Positions 6,627 to 13,530 of a stretch of DNA of 13,563 nt are shown piece by piece. Source of the stretch: an uncultured Peptococcaceae bacterium (GTDB lineage Bacteria; Bacillota; Peptococcia; Peptococcales; Peptococcaceae); assembly GCA_934229395.1 (NCBI GenBank), contig CAKQDL010000050.1, forward strand, positions 1 to 13,563, in the 5' to 3' direction. The position numbers were made by a program, and so were the translations under genes. The notes under the pieces were generated by a model. That model made no database searches. It saw only the letters and a list, made by a program, of their open reading frames with translations, and was not told the origin of the DNA. Positions within the stretch are counted from its first letter, which is position 1. Every line of letters begins with the position of its first letter.

Positions 6627-7514
6627 ATGTCAATCTTTACCGGCGCAGGTTGCGCAATCGTCACCCCATTTACTGCTGAAGGCGCTGTGGATTATCCAGC
6701 CCTCGAACGTCTTCTTGATTTCCAAATTGATAACGGTACCGATGCCATCATCATCTGCGGCACCACTGGTGAATCCTCAACCTTGAGTGAAGAAGAACAC
6801 TCCAAGGTCATCGCTCACACCATCAACTATGTAAACCATCGTGTGCCTGTCATCGCCGGCACTGGCTCCAACGATACCCAAACAGCCATCATGCTTTCTA
6901 AGCAAGCCGAAGAAGACGGCGCCGATGCTGTTCTCGTTGTAACCCCTTACTACAACAAGGCAACCCAAAACGGCCTCAAGATGCACTACAAGCTCATTGC
7001 TGAAGCCATCAACATTCCAATGATTCTTTACAACGTACCTAGCCGCACCGGCTGCAACATCCAGCCAGAAACTGCTGTTTGGCTTGCTCGCAACATTGAA
7101 AACATCGTCGCCATCAAAGAAGCCACTGGTAACATCAGCCAAATTGGCCATCTCTTCGCTATTGCTGGTGGCGATATCGACGTTTATTCCGGCAACGACG
7201 ACCAAATCGTGCCAATTCTTTCCTTGGGCGGCAAGGGTGTCATCTCCGTGCTTTCCAACATTGCGCCTAAGCAAACCCACGATATGGTACAAAACTACCT
7301 CGATGGCGATGTAAAGGCTGCAGCCAAGGGTCAGCTCGATGCCATGAACCTCGTTAACGCTCTCTTCTGCGAAGTCAACCCTATCCCTGTAAAGAAAGCT
7401 GTTGAGCTTATGGGTCTTTGCGGCGGCAACGTACGTCTTCCACTCACCGAAATTGAAGCAGCCAACGCAGAACGCCTAGCAAACGCTATGCGTGACTACG
7501 GCCTACTCAAATAA
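6627..7514 (+). CDS. dapA: 4-hydroxy-tetrahydrodipicolinate synthase
   Basis: DapA condenses pyruvate with aspartate semialdehyde, the first committed step towards diaminopimelate (cell wall) and lysine; a cytoplasmic tetrameric TIM-barrel enzyme. The 295-residue length is typical. Visible residues: GTTGES (45-50) binding the pyruvate carboxylate, Y135 and R140 in YNVPSRT, and Schiff-base lysine K164 in VAIKEATG. The upstream in-frame ATG at 6558 lies inside the riboswitch terminator, so I use the ATG at 6627, which has AAGGAGG (6612-6618) 8 bases before it. It is a single-gene unit controlled by the lysine riboswitch and ends before repeat copy 2. Related aldolases such as NanA share the fold, but the lysine riboswitch settles the role. 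Confidence 0.97.
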   Translation: MSIFTGAGCAIVTPFTAEGAVDYPALERLLDFQIDNGTDAIIICGTTGESSTLSEEEHSKVIAHTINYVNHRVPVIAGTGSNDTQTAIMLSKQAEEDGADAVLVVTPYYNKATQNGLKMHYKLIAEAINIPMILYNVPSRTGCNIQPETAVWLARNIENIVAIKEATGNISQIGHLFAIAGGDIDVYSGNDDQIVPILSLGGKGVISVLSNIAPKQTHDMVQNYLDGDVKAAAKGQLDAMNLVNALFCEVNPIPVKKAVELMGLCGGNVRLPLTEIEAANAERLANAMRDYGLLK

Positions 7515-7520
7515 TAAAGA

Positions 7521-7614
7521 ATGTTTGCTTCACAAACCCATTCCTCCTCATCAGTCATCACTTTCGCTTTCGCTTCAGTGCTGCCAGCTTCTCCCCCAAA
7601 AGGGTGGGGAAGCC
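7521..7614 (+). repeat. Interspersed palindromic repeat, copy 2
   Basis: Second copy of the element at 3930-4020, same orientation, starting 6 bases after the dapA stop. The hairpin is stronger here: GCTTCTCC (7588-7595) with GGGGAAGC (7606-7613, one T-G wobble), extended by CC/GG inside a C/T mismatch. The wobble exists only in plus-strand RNA, so the structure favours that orientation. It is followed by the dapA/rae1 bidirectional terminator. Confidence 0.8.
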
Positions 7615-7634
7615 AGAGAGGAATCATCCAAGCT

Positions 7635-7690
7635 AAAAAAGCACCAACGTTTCTGCATCGATGCAAAAGCGTTGGTGCTCTTTTTATTTT
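7635..7690. terminator. Bidirectional terminator between dapA and rae1
   Basis: GCACCAACG (7641-7649) pairs with CGTTGGTGC (7670-7678), and the self-complementary GCATCGATGC (7655-7664) sits inside, giving an almost continuous hairpin. Six A precede it (7635-7640), read as T6 by the rae1 operon, and TCTTTTTATTTTT follows, ending dapA. The two genes converge, and the T run overlaps the rae1 stop codon. Confidence 0.92.
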
Positions 7691-8196
7691 TCGTAAATCA
7701 TTTCGTAGAGCTTGCGGCGCACCTCGTCGTCGAGCTGTGCGTCTAAGGGATTGGTGATTTGCGGCACCTTTTGGGCGCGTTTGCGCTGCGCTTCTTTTTG
7801 GCCCATTACCATATTAAAAAGCTCCATGGCACTGATGCGCAGCCCGCCTTGGGCAAGGACGGTTTCCTGCTCGAGGCGGTCACTTGTGGCCACATATATT
7901 TTTTGGTGCTTCGGCAGACAAGCCACCAAGCGTTCAATGGCCATGTCGGCTGTGACGCCCTCGGCGGTGAAGAGAATTTCTATAAAGGGATTTTCTATCA
8001 CGCTGCCGCGGTTGCCCTTCACGCGCCACCCGTCAAACACGAGCACCGTCTGATAGCCGCTCGACACGGCAAACTCGCTCATATAATCAATAAGCTTTTT
8101 TCTTGCTTCCTCAAGAGAGGCGCCATCGCGCAGCTCTATAAGCTCTGGCCAGGCGCCGATGATGTTATACCCATCAACAAAAAGATAGGTTTTCAT
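7684..8196 (-). CDS. rae1: NYN/PIN-type ribosome-associated endoribonuclease Rae1 (YacP)
   Basis: A 170-residue NYN (PIN-like) domain nuclease of the YacP family. In Bacillus subtilis, Rae1 enters the ribosomal A site and cleaves certain translated mRNAs. Acidic active-site candidates: D8 in FVDGYNIIG, D55 in VLVFDGW, D84 in TADMAIERL and D106 in ATSDRLEQ. The C-terminal 40 residues are basic and helical. The ATG at 8196 lies 3 bases after the rlmB stop, so it is co-transcribed and probably translationally coupled. It is the last operon gene, followed by a strong terminator; sigH, often next in Bacillota, is absent here. Confidence 0.9.
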   Translation of the reverse strand: MKTYLFVDGYNIIGAWPELIELRDGASLEEARKKLIDYMSEFAVSSGYQTVLVFDGWRVKGNRGSVIENPFIEILFTAEGVTADMAIERLVACLPKHQKIYVATSDRLEQETVLAQGGLRISAMELFNMVMGQKEAQRKRAQKVPQITNPLDAQLDDEVRRKLYEMIYEK

Positions 8197-8199
8197 GGC

Positions 8200-8928
8200 T
8201 TAGCCCTCCATGCGGCGGGCAACCTCCGATAACACAATGCCACAGGCAACGGATGCGTTCAAGGAATTGATTTTTCCCTTCATTGGAATGGCAACAGTGA
8301 AATCACATTGAGAAGCCACGAGCTGACGCATACCCTGTCCTTCGCTGCCGATAACAATGGCCAACGGTCCACTAAGTGGTGCCTTGTAAATGTTTTGCCC
8401 GTCCATTGCTGTACCACATACCCAAAGGCCTTCCTTCTTGAGGGCCTTGAGGGTTTGGTTGATGTTGCTCACGCGTGCTACTGGCACATATTGCACAGCA
8501 CCAGCTGCAGATTTTGCCACAGTGCCGGTAAGGCTTACGGCGCGGCGCTTTGGAATAATCACCCCATGGGCACCAAAGGCGTCGGCATTACGCAAAATAG
8601 CGCCGAGGTTGTGCGGATCTTCAATTTCGTCAAGAACAAGAATGAGTGGCGCCTCACCCTTTGCGCGTGCACGTTCTAAAATATCGTCTACTTCCACGTA
8701 ATCGGCTTCAGCCACAGAGGCATACACGCCTTGGTGGTTTTCGCCAGGGAAAAGGCTGTCGAGCTTTTTGCGTTCTACCTGTGCCACTGGGATTTGGCGC
8801 TCGCGTGCTAGGGTGTAGATGTCGTCAATGACCTTGTGCTTGGCACCCTTTACAATATAAATACGGTTGATTTCAACGCCACTTTTGAGGGCCTCAACCA
8901 CAGGGTTTCTTCCGTAAATTTCACTCAT
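8200..8928 (-). CDS. rlmB: 23S rRNA 2'-O-methyltransferase RlmB (SpoU family)
   Basis: SPOUT-class methyltransferase that uses S-adenosylmethionine to methylate a ribose, G2251 of 23S rRNA in E. coli; 242 residues, normal length. The N-terminal substrate-binding domain begins IYGRNPVVEAL. The knotted catalytic domain has motif 1 EDPHNLGAILRNADAFG (103-119), motif 2 IGSEGQGM (193-200) and motif 3 IPMKGKINSLNASVA (214-228). The ATG at 8928 overlaps the end of dfrA by 8 bases and has GGAGG inside the dfrA coding end. The specific rRNA target is inferred from family and from its neighbour rae1; the homologous TrmH-type position cannot be excluded from sequence alone. Confidence 0.93.
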   Translation of the reverse strand: MSEIYGRNPVVEALKSGVEINRIYIVKGAKHKVIDDIYTLARERQIPVAQVERKKLDSLFPGENHQGVYASVAEADYVEVDDILERARAKGEAPLILVLDEIEDPHNLGAILRNADAFGAHGVIIPKRRAVSLTGTVAKSAAGAVQYVPVARVSNINQTLKALKKEGLWVCGTAMDGQNIYKAPLSGPLAIVIGSEGQGMRQLVASQCDFTVAIPMKGKINSLNASVACGIVLSEVARRMEG

Positions 8929-9448
8929 TCTCTATATCCTCCAATTTTTTCGGATTCATGTTTGTATATTTGCAGAAGCGAAGGGTTTTGCCCTTTTCTT
9001 CTATGGTATCAATCATTTCTTGCTTATGCCAGTTGGATAACTCATCTAGGTTCGGGAAATAGGCCTCTGCACCTTCATAGCTGTAGTCGATGTGGGTCAC
9101 AAAGCCGCTTTCACACACGTCCAACAAGCGCTTGTATAGGCTTGCACCACCCACCAAGAACACATCCTTGCGGCCCAAGCTTTTTAAATAGGCAGCGAAC
9201 TCTGCCAAAGAATGCACAAGCACCACACCCTCTGGCGCGCTGTAATCGCGATTGGTTGTGAGCACCACGTTCAAACGGTTTGGCAAGGGACGGCAGCCTG
9301 GGAAGGATTCCAAGGTTTTACGCCCCATCACAATCACATGGCCTTCGGTTTGACGTTTAAAAAAGGCCAAATCCTTTGGCAAATGGTCGAGCATACCGCC
9401 GCCCTTGCCAATGCCCCAGTTGTTATCCACAGCTACAATAAAGTTCAT
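8921..9448 (-). CDS. dfrA: Dihydrofolate reductase
   Basis: Reduces dihydrofolate to tetrahydrofolate with NADPH. The 175 residues have the family features: IVAVDNNWGIGK (4-15), LPKDLAFFKR with catalytic acid D26, MGRKTLESFP (41-50), PLPNRLNVVLT (55-64) and the NADPH loop FLVGGASLY (97-105). The position of the conserved Trp22 of the E. coli enzyme is D21 here, which is unusual but in a region I recall as variable in anaerobe enzymes. The ATG at 9448 has AGGAGG upstream and lies 9 bases after the thyA stop. Its job follows from that neighbour: ThyA oxidises methylene-tetrahydrofolate to dihydrofolate, which this enzyme recycles. Could equally be named folA. Confidence 0.94.
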   Translation of the reverse strand: MNFIVAVDNNWGIGKGGGMLDHLPKDLAFFKRQTEGHVIVMGRKTLESFPGCRPLPNRLNVVLTTNRDYSAPEGVVLVHSLAEFAAYLKSLGRKDVFLVGGASLYKRLLDVCESGFVTHIDYSYEGAEAYFPNLDELSNWHKQEMIDTIEEKGKTLRFCKYTNMNPKKLEDIENE

Positions 9449-9457
9449 AAAGCCCTC

Positions 9458-10288
9458 CTATTCTGCTACAGGAATGCGCACATCCAGTGGCCAAAATTCA
9501 TAACCTTCGAGCCTCACATCATCCACTGTAAAATCGTAAAAATCCTTCACGTCTGGGTTTAGGCTGAAGCGCGGTGCCGCAAAGCCTTCACGCTTAATGA
9601 TTTCTTCCACAATCGGCACGTGGCGGTCGTAAATATGGGCATCGGCAATCACGTGCACCAATTCCCCCACCTCAAGGCCCGACACCTGTGCAAACATATG
9701 CACAAGCACAGCGTATTGCGCCACATTCCAGTTGTTGGCCGTGAGCATATCCTGGCTGCGCTGGTTTAAGATGGCATTGAGCTTACCAGCGCTGACGTTA
9801 AAGGTCATGCTATAGGCGCATGGATAGAGGTTCATCTCGCTCAAATCGTGATGGTTGTAGATGTTAGTCATAATGCGGCGGCTGTTTGGCGCATGCTTAA
9901 GGTCGTAAAGCACACGATCCACTTGGTCAAACTCGCCTTCGCGGTAGTGATGCTTGACGCCAAGCTGGTAGCCATAGGCCTTACCGATGGTGCCATCTTC
10001 ACCAGCCCACGCGTCCCAAATGTGGCTGTTTAAATCCTTGATGGCGTTGGATTTTTTCTGCCAAATCCACAAAAGTTCGTCTACAGCGTTTTTGAGATTG
10101 GTTTTACGTAGGGTGATGATGGGAAACTCTTTGCTCAAATCGTAACGGTTGACCACACCAAAGCATTTGATGGTATGAGCTGGCGTGCCATCGCTCCAAC
10201 GCGGACGCACCTCGTAATCGGTATCCCACACGCCATTTTCTAAAATATCGCGGATGTTTTGCTTAAATAGCTCGTCGGCTCTGCTCAT
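9458..10288 (-). CDS. thyA: Thymidylate synthase, ThyA class
   Basis: Converts dUMP to dTMP using 5,10-methylene-tetrahydrofolate. The 276 residues contain catalytic C157 (NLYPCAYSM), phosphate-binding R137/R138 (SRRIMTN), QRSQD (176-180), N188 in NWNVAQY, and H218/Y220 in DAHIYDRH. Segments ELLWIWQKKSN, HIWDAW, EDGTIGKAYGYQLG and PDVKDFYDFTVDD resemble the Bacillus subtilis ThyA/phage phi3T form, as I remember it, more than E. coli ThyA. The start at 10288 gives an ATGA overlap with the mrnC stop and a GGAGAA ribosome binding site; an ATG at 10315 lies inside mrnC and lacks a better site. It sits between mrnC and rlmB together with dfrA. Confidence 0.95.
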   Translation of the reverse strand: MSRADELFKQNIRDILENGVWDTDYEVRPRWSDGTPAHTIKCFGVVNRYDLSKEFPIITLRKTNLKNAVDELLWIWQKKSNAIKDLNSHIWDAWAGEDGTIGKAYGYQLGVKHHYREGEFDQVDRVLYDLKHAPNSRRIMTNIYNHHDLSEMNLYPCAYSMTFNVSAGKLNAILNQRSQDMLTANNWNVAQYAVLVHMFAQVSGLEVGELVHVIADAHIYDRHVPIVEEIIKREGFAAPRFSLNPDVKDFYDFTVDDVRLEGYEFWPLDVRIPVAE

Positions 10289-10701
10289 GCGTTTTCTCCT
10301 TCCGTCATGTTCCAAAGAAGCTCAAAAGCCCACATGAGCCTTTCTTCGTCATCCATCAAGTACCAATAGCCCACCAAGGCCTCTACAGCCGTGGCGCGGC
10401 GGTAATCCTGCGGATTGGCGTGGCGTGGCACAATCCCCTTGGCGTTGCGCCCACGGTGTAAAACGCCTGTTTCTAGCTCATTTAGGGATGGTTCCAACGC
10501 TTCATACAAGGCCGATTGGGTGCGGTTGTTGACAAGACGCACGCAGCGCTTGTTGAGTTCGTGCGCATTGAGGCTTCTTTGCAGCATCATGGTGCGCACA
10601 TAAATTTCATACACCGCATCACCCACAAAAGCCAGGGTAAGAGCCGGCATTTGTTCTGGGTGGTCGGTGCTTTTTTTGTACAAATCTAAAGCTTTATGCA
10701 T
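10285..10701 (-). CDS. mrnC: Mini-ribonuclease 3 (Mini-III)
   Basis: A small RNase III-like enzyme that in Bacillus subtilis matures 23S rRNA ends. The 138 residues comprise only the RNase III catalytic domain; the double-stranded RNA-binding domain of true RNase III is absent, as the family requires. The signature LAFVGDAVYEIYVR (23-36) holds the acidic residues D28 and E32, and RRATAVEALVGYWYL is the second family block. The ATG at 10701 overlaps the ispF end by 8 bases and its own stop overlaps thyA by 4 (ATGA). In Bacillus cysS precedes mrnC; here ispF does. Confidence 0.93.
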   Translation of the reverse strand: MHKALDLYKKSTDHPEQMPALTLAFVGDAVYEIYVRTMMLQRSLNAHELNKRCVRLVNNRTQSALYEALEPSLNELETGVLHRGRNAKGIVPRHANPQDYRRATAVEALVGYWYLMDDEERLMWAFELLWNMTEGENA

Positions 10702-11173
10702 TCATTTCCTCCAAAAGGCAGTTGGCGTAACTCGCCATGCCCAAGCCATCCCCCACAAAGCCAAGGCGCTCTGTGGTGGTGGCCTTTACATTTACTTGAT
10801 CAATATCAATAGCCAAGGCAGCAGCAATGTTGGCACGCATGGCCTCAATGTGTGGCGCCATTTTTGGCTTTTGGGCGCAAATAAGGGCATCTAAATTGTG
10901 CACCACATAGCCCTTTTCGGCGATTTTATCGCGGCAGGCAGCAAGTAGCATCATGCTATCTGCACCCTTATAGGCAGGGTCTGTATCTGGAAAATGGCGG
11001 CCAATATCTCCCAAGGCCGCAGCCCCCAGCATAGCGTCCATAATGGCGTGCAAAAGCACATCTGCATCAGAATGGCCCAAGAGGCCCTTTTCGTAAGGAA
11101 TTTCCACGCCACCTAAAATAAGCTTGCGCCCTTCTACCAATTGGTGCACATCATAACCAAATCCTACTCTCAT
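10694..11173 (-). CDS. ispF: 2-C-methyl-D-erythritol 2,4-cyclodiphosphate synthase
   Basis: Fifth enzyme of the MEP isoprenoid pathway, making the cyclodiphosphate with loss of CMP; a homotrimer with zinc. The 159-residue length is standard. Metal ligands D8 and H10 (GYDVH) and H42 (LLGHSDADVLLHAI) are present, as are DIGRHFPDTDPAYKGADS and the C-terminal NVKATTTERLGFVGDG block. The ATG at 11173 overlaps the ispD stop as ATGA, so the two are probably translationally coupled; an ATG at 11212 lies within ispD and would add 13 non-family residues. Substrate arrives via IspD and IspE, the latter not encoded here. Confidence 0.97.
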   Translation of the reverse strand: MRVGFGYDVHQLVEGRKLILGGVEIPYEKGLLGHSDADVLLHAIMDAMLGAAALGDIGRHFPDTDPAYKGADSMMLLAACRDKIAEKGYVVHNLDALICAQKPKMAPHIEAMRANIAAALAIDIDQVNVKATTTERLGFVGDGLGMASYANCLLEEMNA

Positions 11174-11859
11174 TTTTGTGCCTCCCATTTCTCTTTCATA
11201 TCGTTGGCCCATAAAAAATCGTCCTGCACTGTGAGCTTGCGTGCCATCAAATCGCCATCTACCATGCGCACGCGTTTGCCAGCCTCTTCATATAGAAGAG
11301 CATCGTCGGTAAACAGCTTGCCGCTTTCTTCCATTTGAAGATGCAGCGCCAATATTTCTTTGGCCATAAAGCATTGTGGCGTTTGCGCCGCCCTGAGGTC
11401 ATCGCGTGGCGGTGTATCTACAATAAAGCCCTCGCTGTCCACGCGCTTAATGGTGTCGGTCACAGCCGTTCCCGGCACCACGCCTACGCCTTCACCTACA
11501 ACATCTAGGATACGTGCAAGCATAGCTTTGGGCACAAAGGGACGGGCACCATCGTGAATGAGTACTTTTTCCCAAGCCTCAGGCATTGCTTTTAAGGCGT
11601 TGCGCACCGAATCCTGGCGTTCGCTTCCGCCTTCTACCAAGCATACGCGTGCGTCATCCACACCGCTGGCTGCGATGGCCGCTTTTGCAGCGTCCTCCTC
11701 GCCCTTTCGCACAACAACAATGAGCGCCTCGGCAGCTTGGGCCATGCTTTCAATGGCATAGCTCAAAACAGAGCGATTGTCAATTTGTAAATACTGCTTA
11801 TTTATGCCAGCGTTCATGCGTTTTCCCATACCGCCAGCCAATACCACGGCACCAATCAT
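11170..11859 (-). CDS. ispD: 2-C-methyl-D-erythritol 4-phosphate cytidylyltransferase
   Basis: Third enzyme of the MEP pathway, joining CTP and methylerythritol phosphate. The 229 residues show the nucleotide-binding LAGGMGKRM (7-15), GGSERQDSVRNAL (77-89), HDGARPF (102-108), DTIK and TPQCF. The C-terminal family block usually read as NxKxT is MARKLT here; the lysine and threonine are kept but the asparagine is not. The ATG at 11859 follows GGAGG with 7-base spacing; an ATG at 11916 lies in the upstream terminator. First gene of the seven-gene operon with its own extended -10 promoter. Confidence 0.96.
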   Translation of the reverse strand: MIGAVVLAGGMGKRMNAGINKQYLQIDNRSVLSYAIESMAQAAEALIVVVRKGEEDAAKAAIAASGVDDARVCLVEGGSERQDSVRNALKAMPEAWEKVLIHDGARPFVPKAMLARILDVVGEGVGVVPGTAVTDTIKRVDSEGFIVDTPPRDDLRAAQTPQCFMAKEILALHLQMEESGKLFTDDALLYEEAGKRVRMVDGDLMARKLTVQDDFLWANDMKEKWEAQK

Positions 11860-11890
11860 AAGAAGGCCTCCTTGATTCCATTTGGATTTT

Positions 11891-11899
11891 ATTATACCA
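11891..11899 (-). promoter_or_regulatory. ispD operon promoter (extended -10)
   Basis: Minus-strand TGGTATAAT (11899-11891), an extended -10. The -35 position would fall inside the arm of the symporter terminator (TGGTTG at 11919-11914, a poor match). Start near 11884, leader about 25 bases. Confidence 0.65.
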
Positions 11900-11905
11900 C
11901 AAACG

Positions 11906-11940
11906 AAAAAAAACAACCATCACCAGTTGGTCATGGTTGT
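11906..11940 (-). terminator. Symporter terminator
   Basis: ACAACCAT (11940-11933 on minus) pairs with ATGGTTGT (11920-11913), with an inner ACC/GGT after one G/G mismatch and a 4-base loop. A run of T ends at 11906, eight T on the minus strand. It begins 8 bases after the symporter stop codon. Confidence 0.92.
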
Positions 11941-11947
11941 TTGCGTT

Positions 11948-13390
11948 TTATTTGTTGCGCGCCTTTGTTAACGCCATAAATGCATCGGCCTTCTCGTACT
12001 CAGGCTTGGTCAAAAGGCTCACGCCCACATACACCAAAACCGAAAGGCCAACGCCCATCACAGCCTGCAGGGGAGATTGCTGCTCCCAAAAGGACGGCAG
12101 CGCCACGCCAAAGCTAATGAGCAAATTGTACGAGCAATAAAGGCAGCCCGCACACATCGAGGCCAAAGCACCTTTGGCGTTACCGCGGCGCCACACAAAA
12201 CCAGCCAAAAGTGGCACAAAGGCACCGGTGGTGATGATGTCGGTTGCCATCCACGACACATCCAAAATAGAGCGCACACGCAAGGAAATCACCAAGGCCA
12301 CAAGGGTTACAATGATGGTTGCCACGCGTGAAAAGCGCAAGCGCTCCTCTTCTGTATGGTGCTCTGGATACAAATCGAGGGCCAAGGTCATAGCACCCGT
12401 ATTGATGAGGGAATCCATTGTGGACATAATGGCCGCGCTGATGCCCACAAACACCAACGAACCCAAAAGTGGCGGCATATACTGCATGGTAATGGCCGTT
12501 ACCACACCGCCCTCTGGGAAGGTATCAAAAATAACCAAACCCGCCATCCCTGTGAGGACCACAATAAGGTAGAGCGGAATATAGGCAAAAAAGCTCATCA
12601 TCGTCATTTTGCGCGCGTCGGTGTCGTTTTTCGCGGCAGAAATGCGCTGCCATACATTGGCCTGAATCATCCACGCGCAGCCAAAGGTAATCACAAAGGA
12701 CATATATTTGCCAGCGCCTGCCGTCATACTCATATAATCTGTTTTGTCATTCGCCGCAGCCACTGTAGCAATGGCGCCCATGCCACCGGCTTCCTTCATG
12801 GCAATGAAAAAGACCATCAGCGCCGAGCACAAAAGAAACACAAACTGGATGATGTCTGTAAGCACCACGCCGCGGAAACCGCCAAAAATGGAATAAATAA
12901 GCACAATGCTCGTGCCCAAAAGCACCGCCCACTCGTAGCCTAGCCCCAAGTAGGTACCAAAAAAATCACCAATGCCCACCATTTGCGAGGCGGCCGAAAA
13001 GGTCATAAAGGCCAAAATAAGCACCGATAAACCCTTGGCCGTCGCCTTTGAGTAACGCGCTTGCATCATCTCGCCTTGGGTCAAAAAGCCCACACGACGG
13101 ATGGCCTTGGCGCCTACAATCATCAAAAAGGTAGAAATGAGCACCGGCACGCCATAATACCAAAAGGCCCCGAGCCCGTCCTCATAAGCCAAGTCCGCTG
13201 TGGATAACGCGGAGCCCGCACCCCACCACGAGGCAATAAAGGTAAGAGAGAGGGCCCAAAACGGCAGGGACCGCCCTGCAAAGAAATAATCCAACACGTT
13301 TTGATTTCTTTTTTCCTTGCTCACCGCAAAAAGAAGCACCGCAAAATACGCCACCAAGGCAATGAACGAAAACAGTTGTAACTTCGTCAT
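11948..13390 (-). CDS. Sodium:solute symporter (SSS family)
   Basis: A 480-residue membrane transporter of the SSS family (LeuT fold, about 13 helices), importing a solute with Na+. Family marks: FAGRSLPFWALSLTFIASWWGAGS (37-60), YSIFGGFRGVVLTDIIQFVFLL (166-187), NVWQRISAAKN (245-255) and the Na+-site helix AAIMSTMDSLINT (319-331). The cytoplasmic tail ends in TKPEYEKADAFMALTKARNK. Substrate cannot be told: family members carry proline, pantothenate, sugars, nucleosides or acids, and no catabolic gene is adjacent. I chose the ATG at 13390, preceded by GGTGAAG, because the family begins just before the first helix; an ATG at 13477 would add 29 charged residues. Confidence 0.9.
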   Translation of the reverse strand: MTKLQLFSFIALVAYFAVLLFAVSKEKRNQNVLDYFFAGRSLPFWALSLTFIASWWGAGSALSTADLAYEDGLGAFWYYGVPVLISTFLMIVGAKAIRRVGFLTQGEMMQARYSKATAKGLSVLILAFMTFSAASQMVGIGDFFGTYLGLGYEWAVLLGTSIVLIYSIFGGFRGVVLTDIIQFVFLLCSALMVFFIAMKEAGGMGAIATVAAANDKTDYMSMTAGAGKYMSFVITFGCAWMIQANVWQRISAAKNDTDARKMTMMSFFAYIPLYLIVVLTGMAGLVIFDTFPEGGVVTAITMQYMPPLLGSLVFVGISAAIMSTMDSLINTGAMTLALDLYPEHHTEEERLRFSRVATIIVTLVALVISLRVRSILDVSWMATDIITTGAFVPLLAGFVWRRGNAKGALASMCAGCLYCSYNLLISFGVALPSFWEQQSPLQAVMGVGLSVLVYVGVSLLTKPEYEKADAFMALTKARNK

Positions 13391-13421
13391 ATCTTCACCA
13401 CTTTTCTTAATTTCTTTTCTA

Positions 13422-13451
13422 AGAGTAAAGCGAAATGCGCCCCTTTGTAAA
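13422..13451 (-). promoter_or_regulatory. Possible symporter promoter
   Basis: Minus-strand TTTACA (13451-13446) is followed after 18 bases by TACTCT (13427-13422). The -35 is good but the -10 weak. No better candidate is seen between 13391 and 13475. Confidence 0.3.
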
Positions 13452-13475
13452 GTACGCACCTTGTGGTAACCAAAC

Positions 13476-13530
13476 ATGCCAACGAAAAAAGGGGCAGTCG
13501 GGAAATAGCGAAATCGCCCTTTTTTGGCAT
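13476..13530. terminator. Inverted repeat, probable terminator of a gene beyond the window
   Basis: ATGCC (13476-13480) pairs with GGCAT (13526-13530) and AAAAAAGGG (13485-13493) with CCCTTTTTT (13517-13525), leaving a loop that contains GCG-AAAT-CGC (13508-13517). Read on the minus strand, CCCCTTTTTT (13494-13485) suits the end of a minus-strand gene lying beyond 13563. The 3'-most bases show no recognisable gene. Confidence 0.45.

Noticed and set aside
3930..7614. CRISPR array or insertion sequence formed by the two repeats
   Set aside because: Only two copies 3.5 kb apart, no regular spacing, no cas or transposase gene, and no terminal duplications visible.
12356..12943. Plus-strand 195-codon reading frame, rich in His and Lys
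   Set aside because: Antisense to the hydrophobic symporter; the odd composition is the complement of membrane-segment codons.
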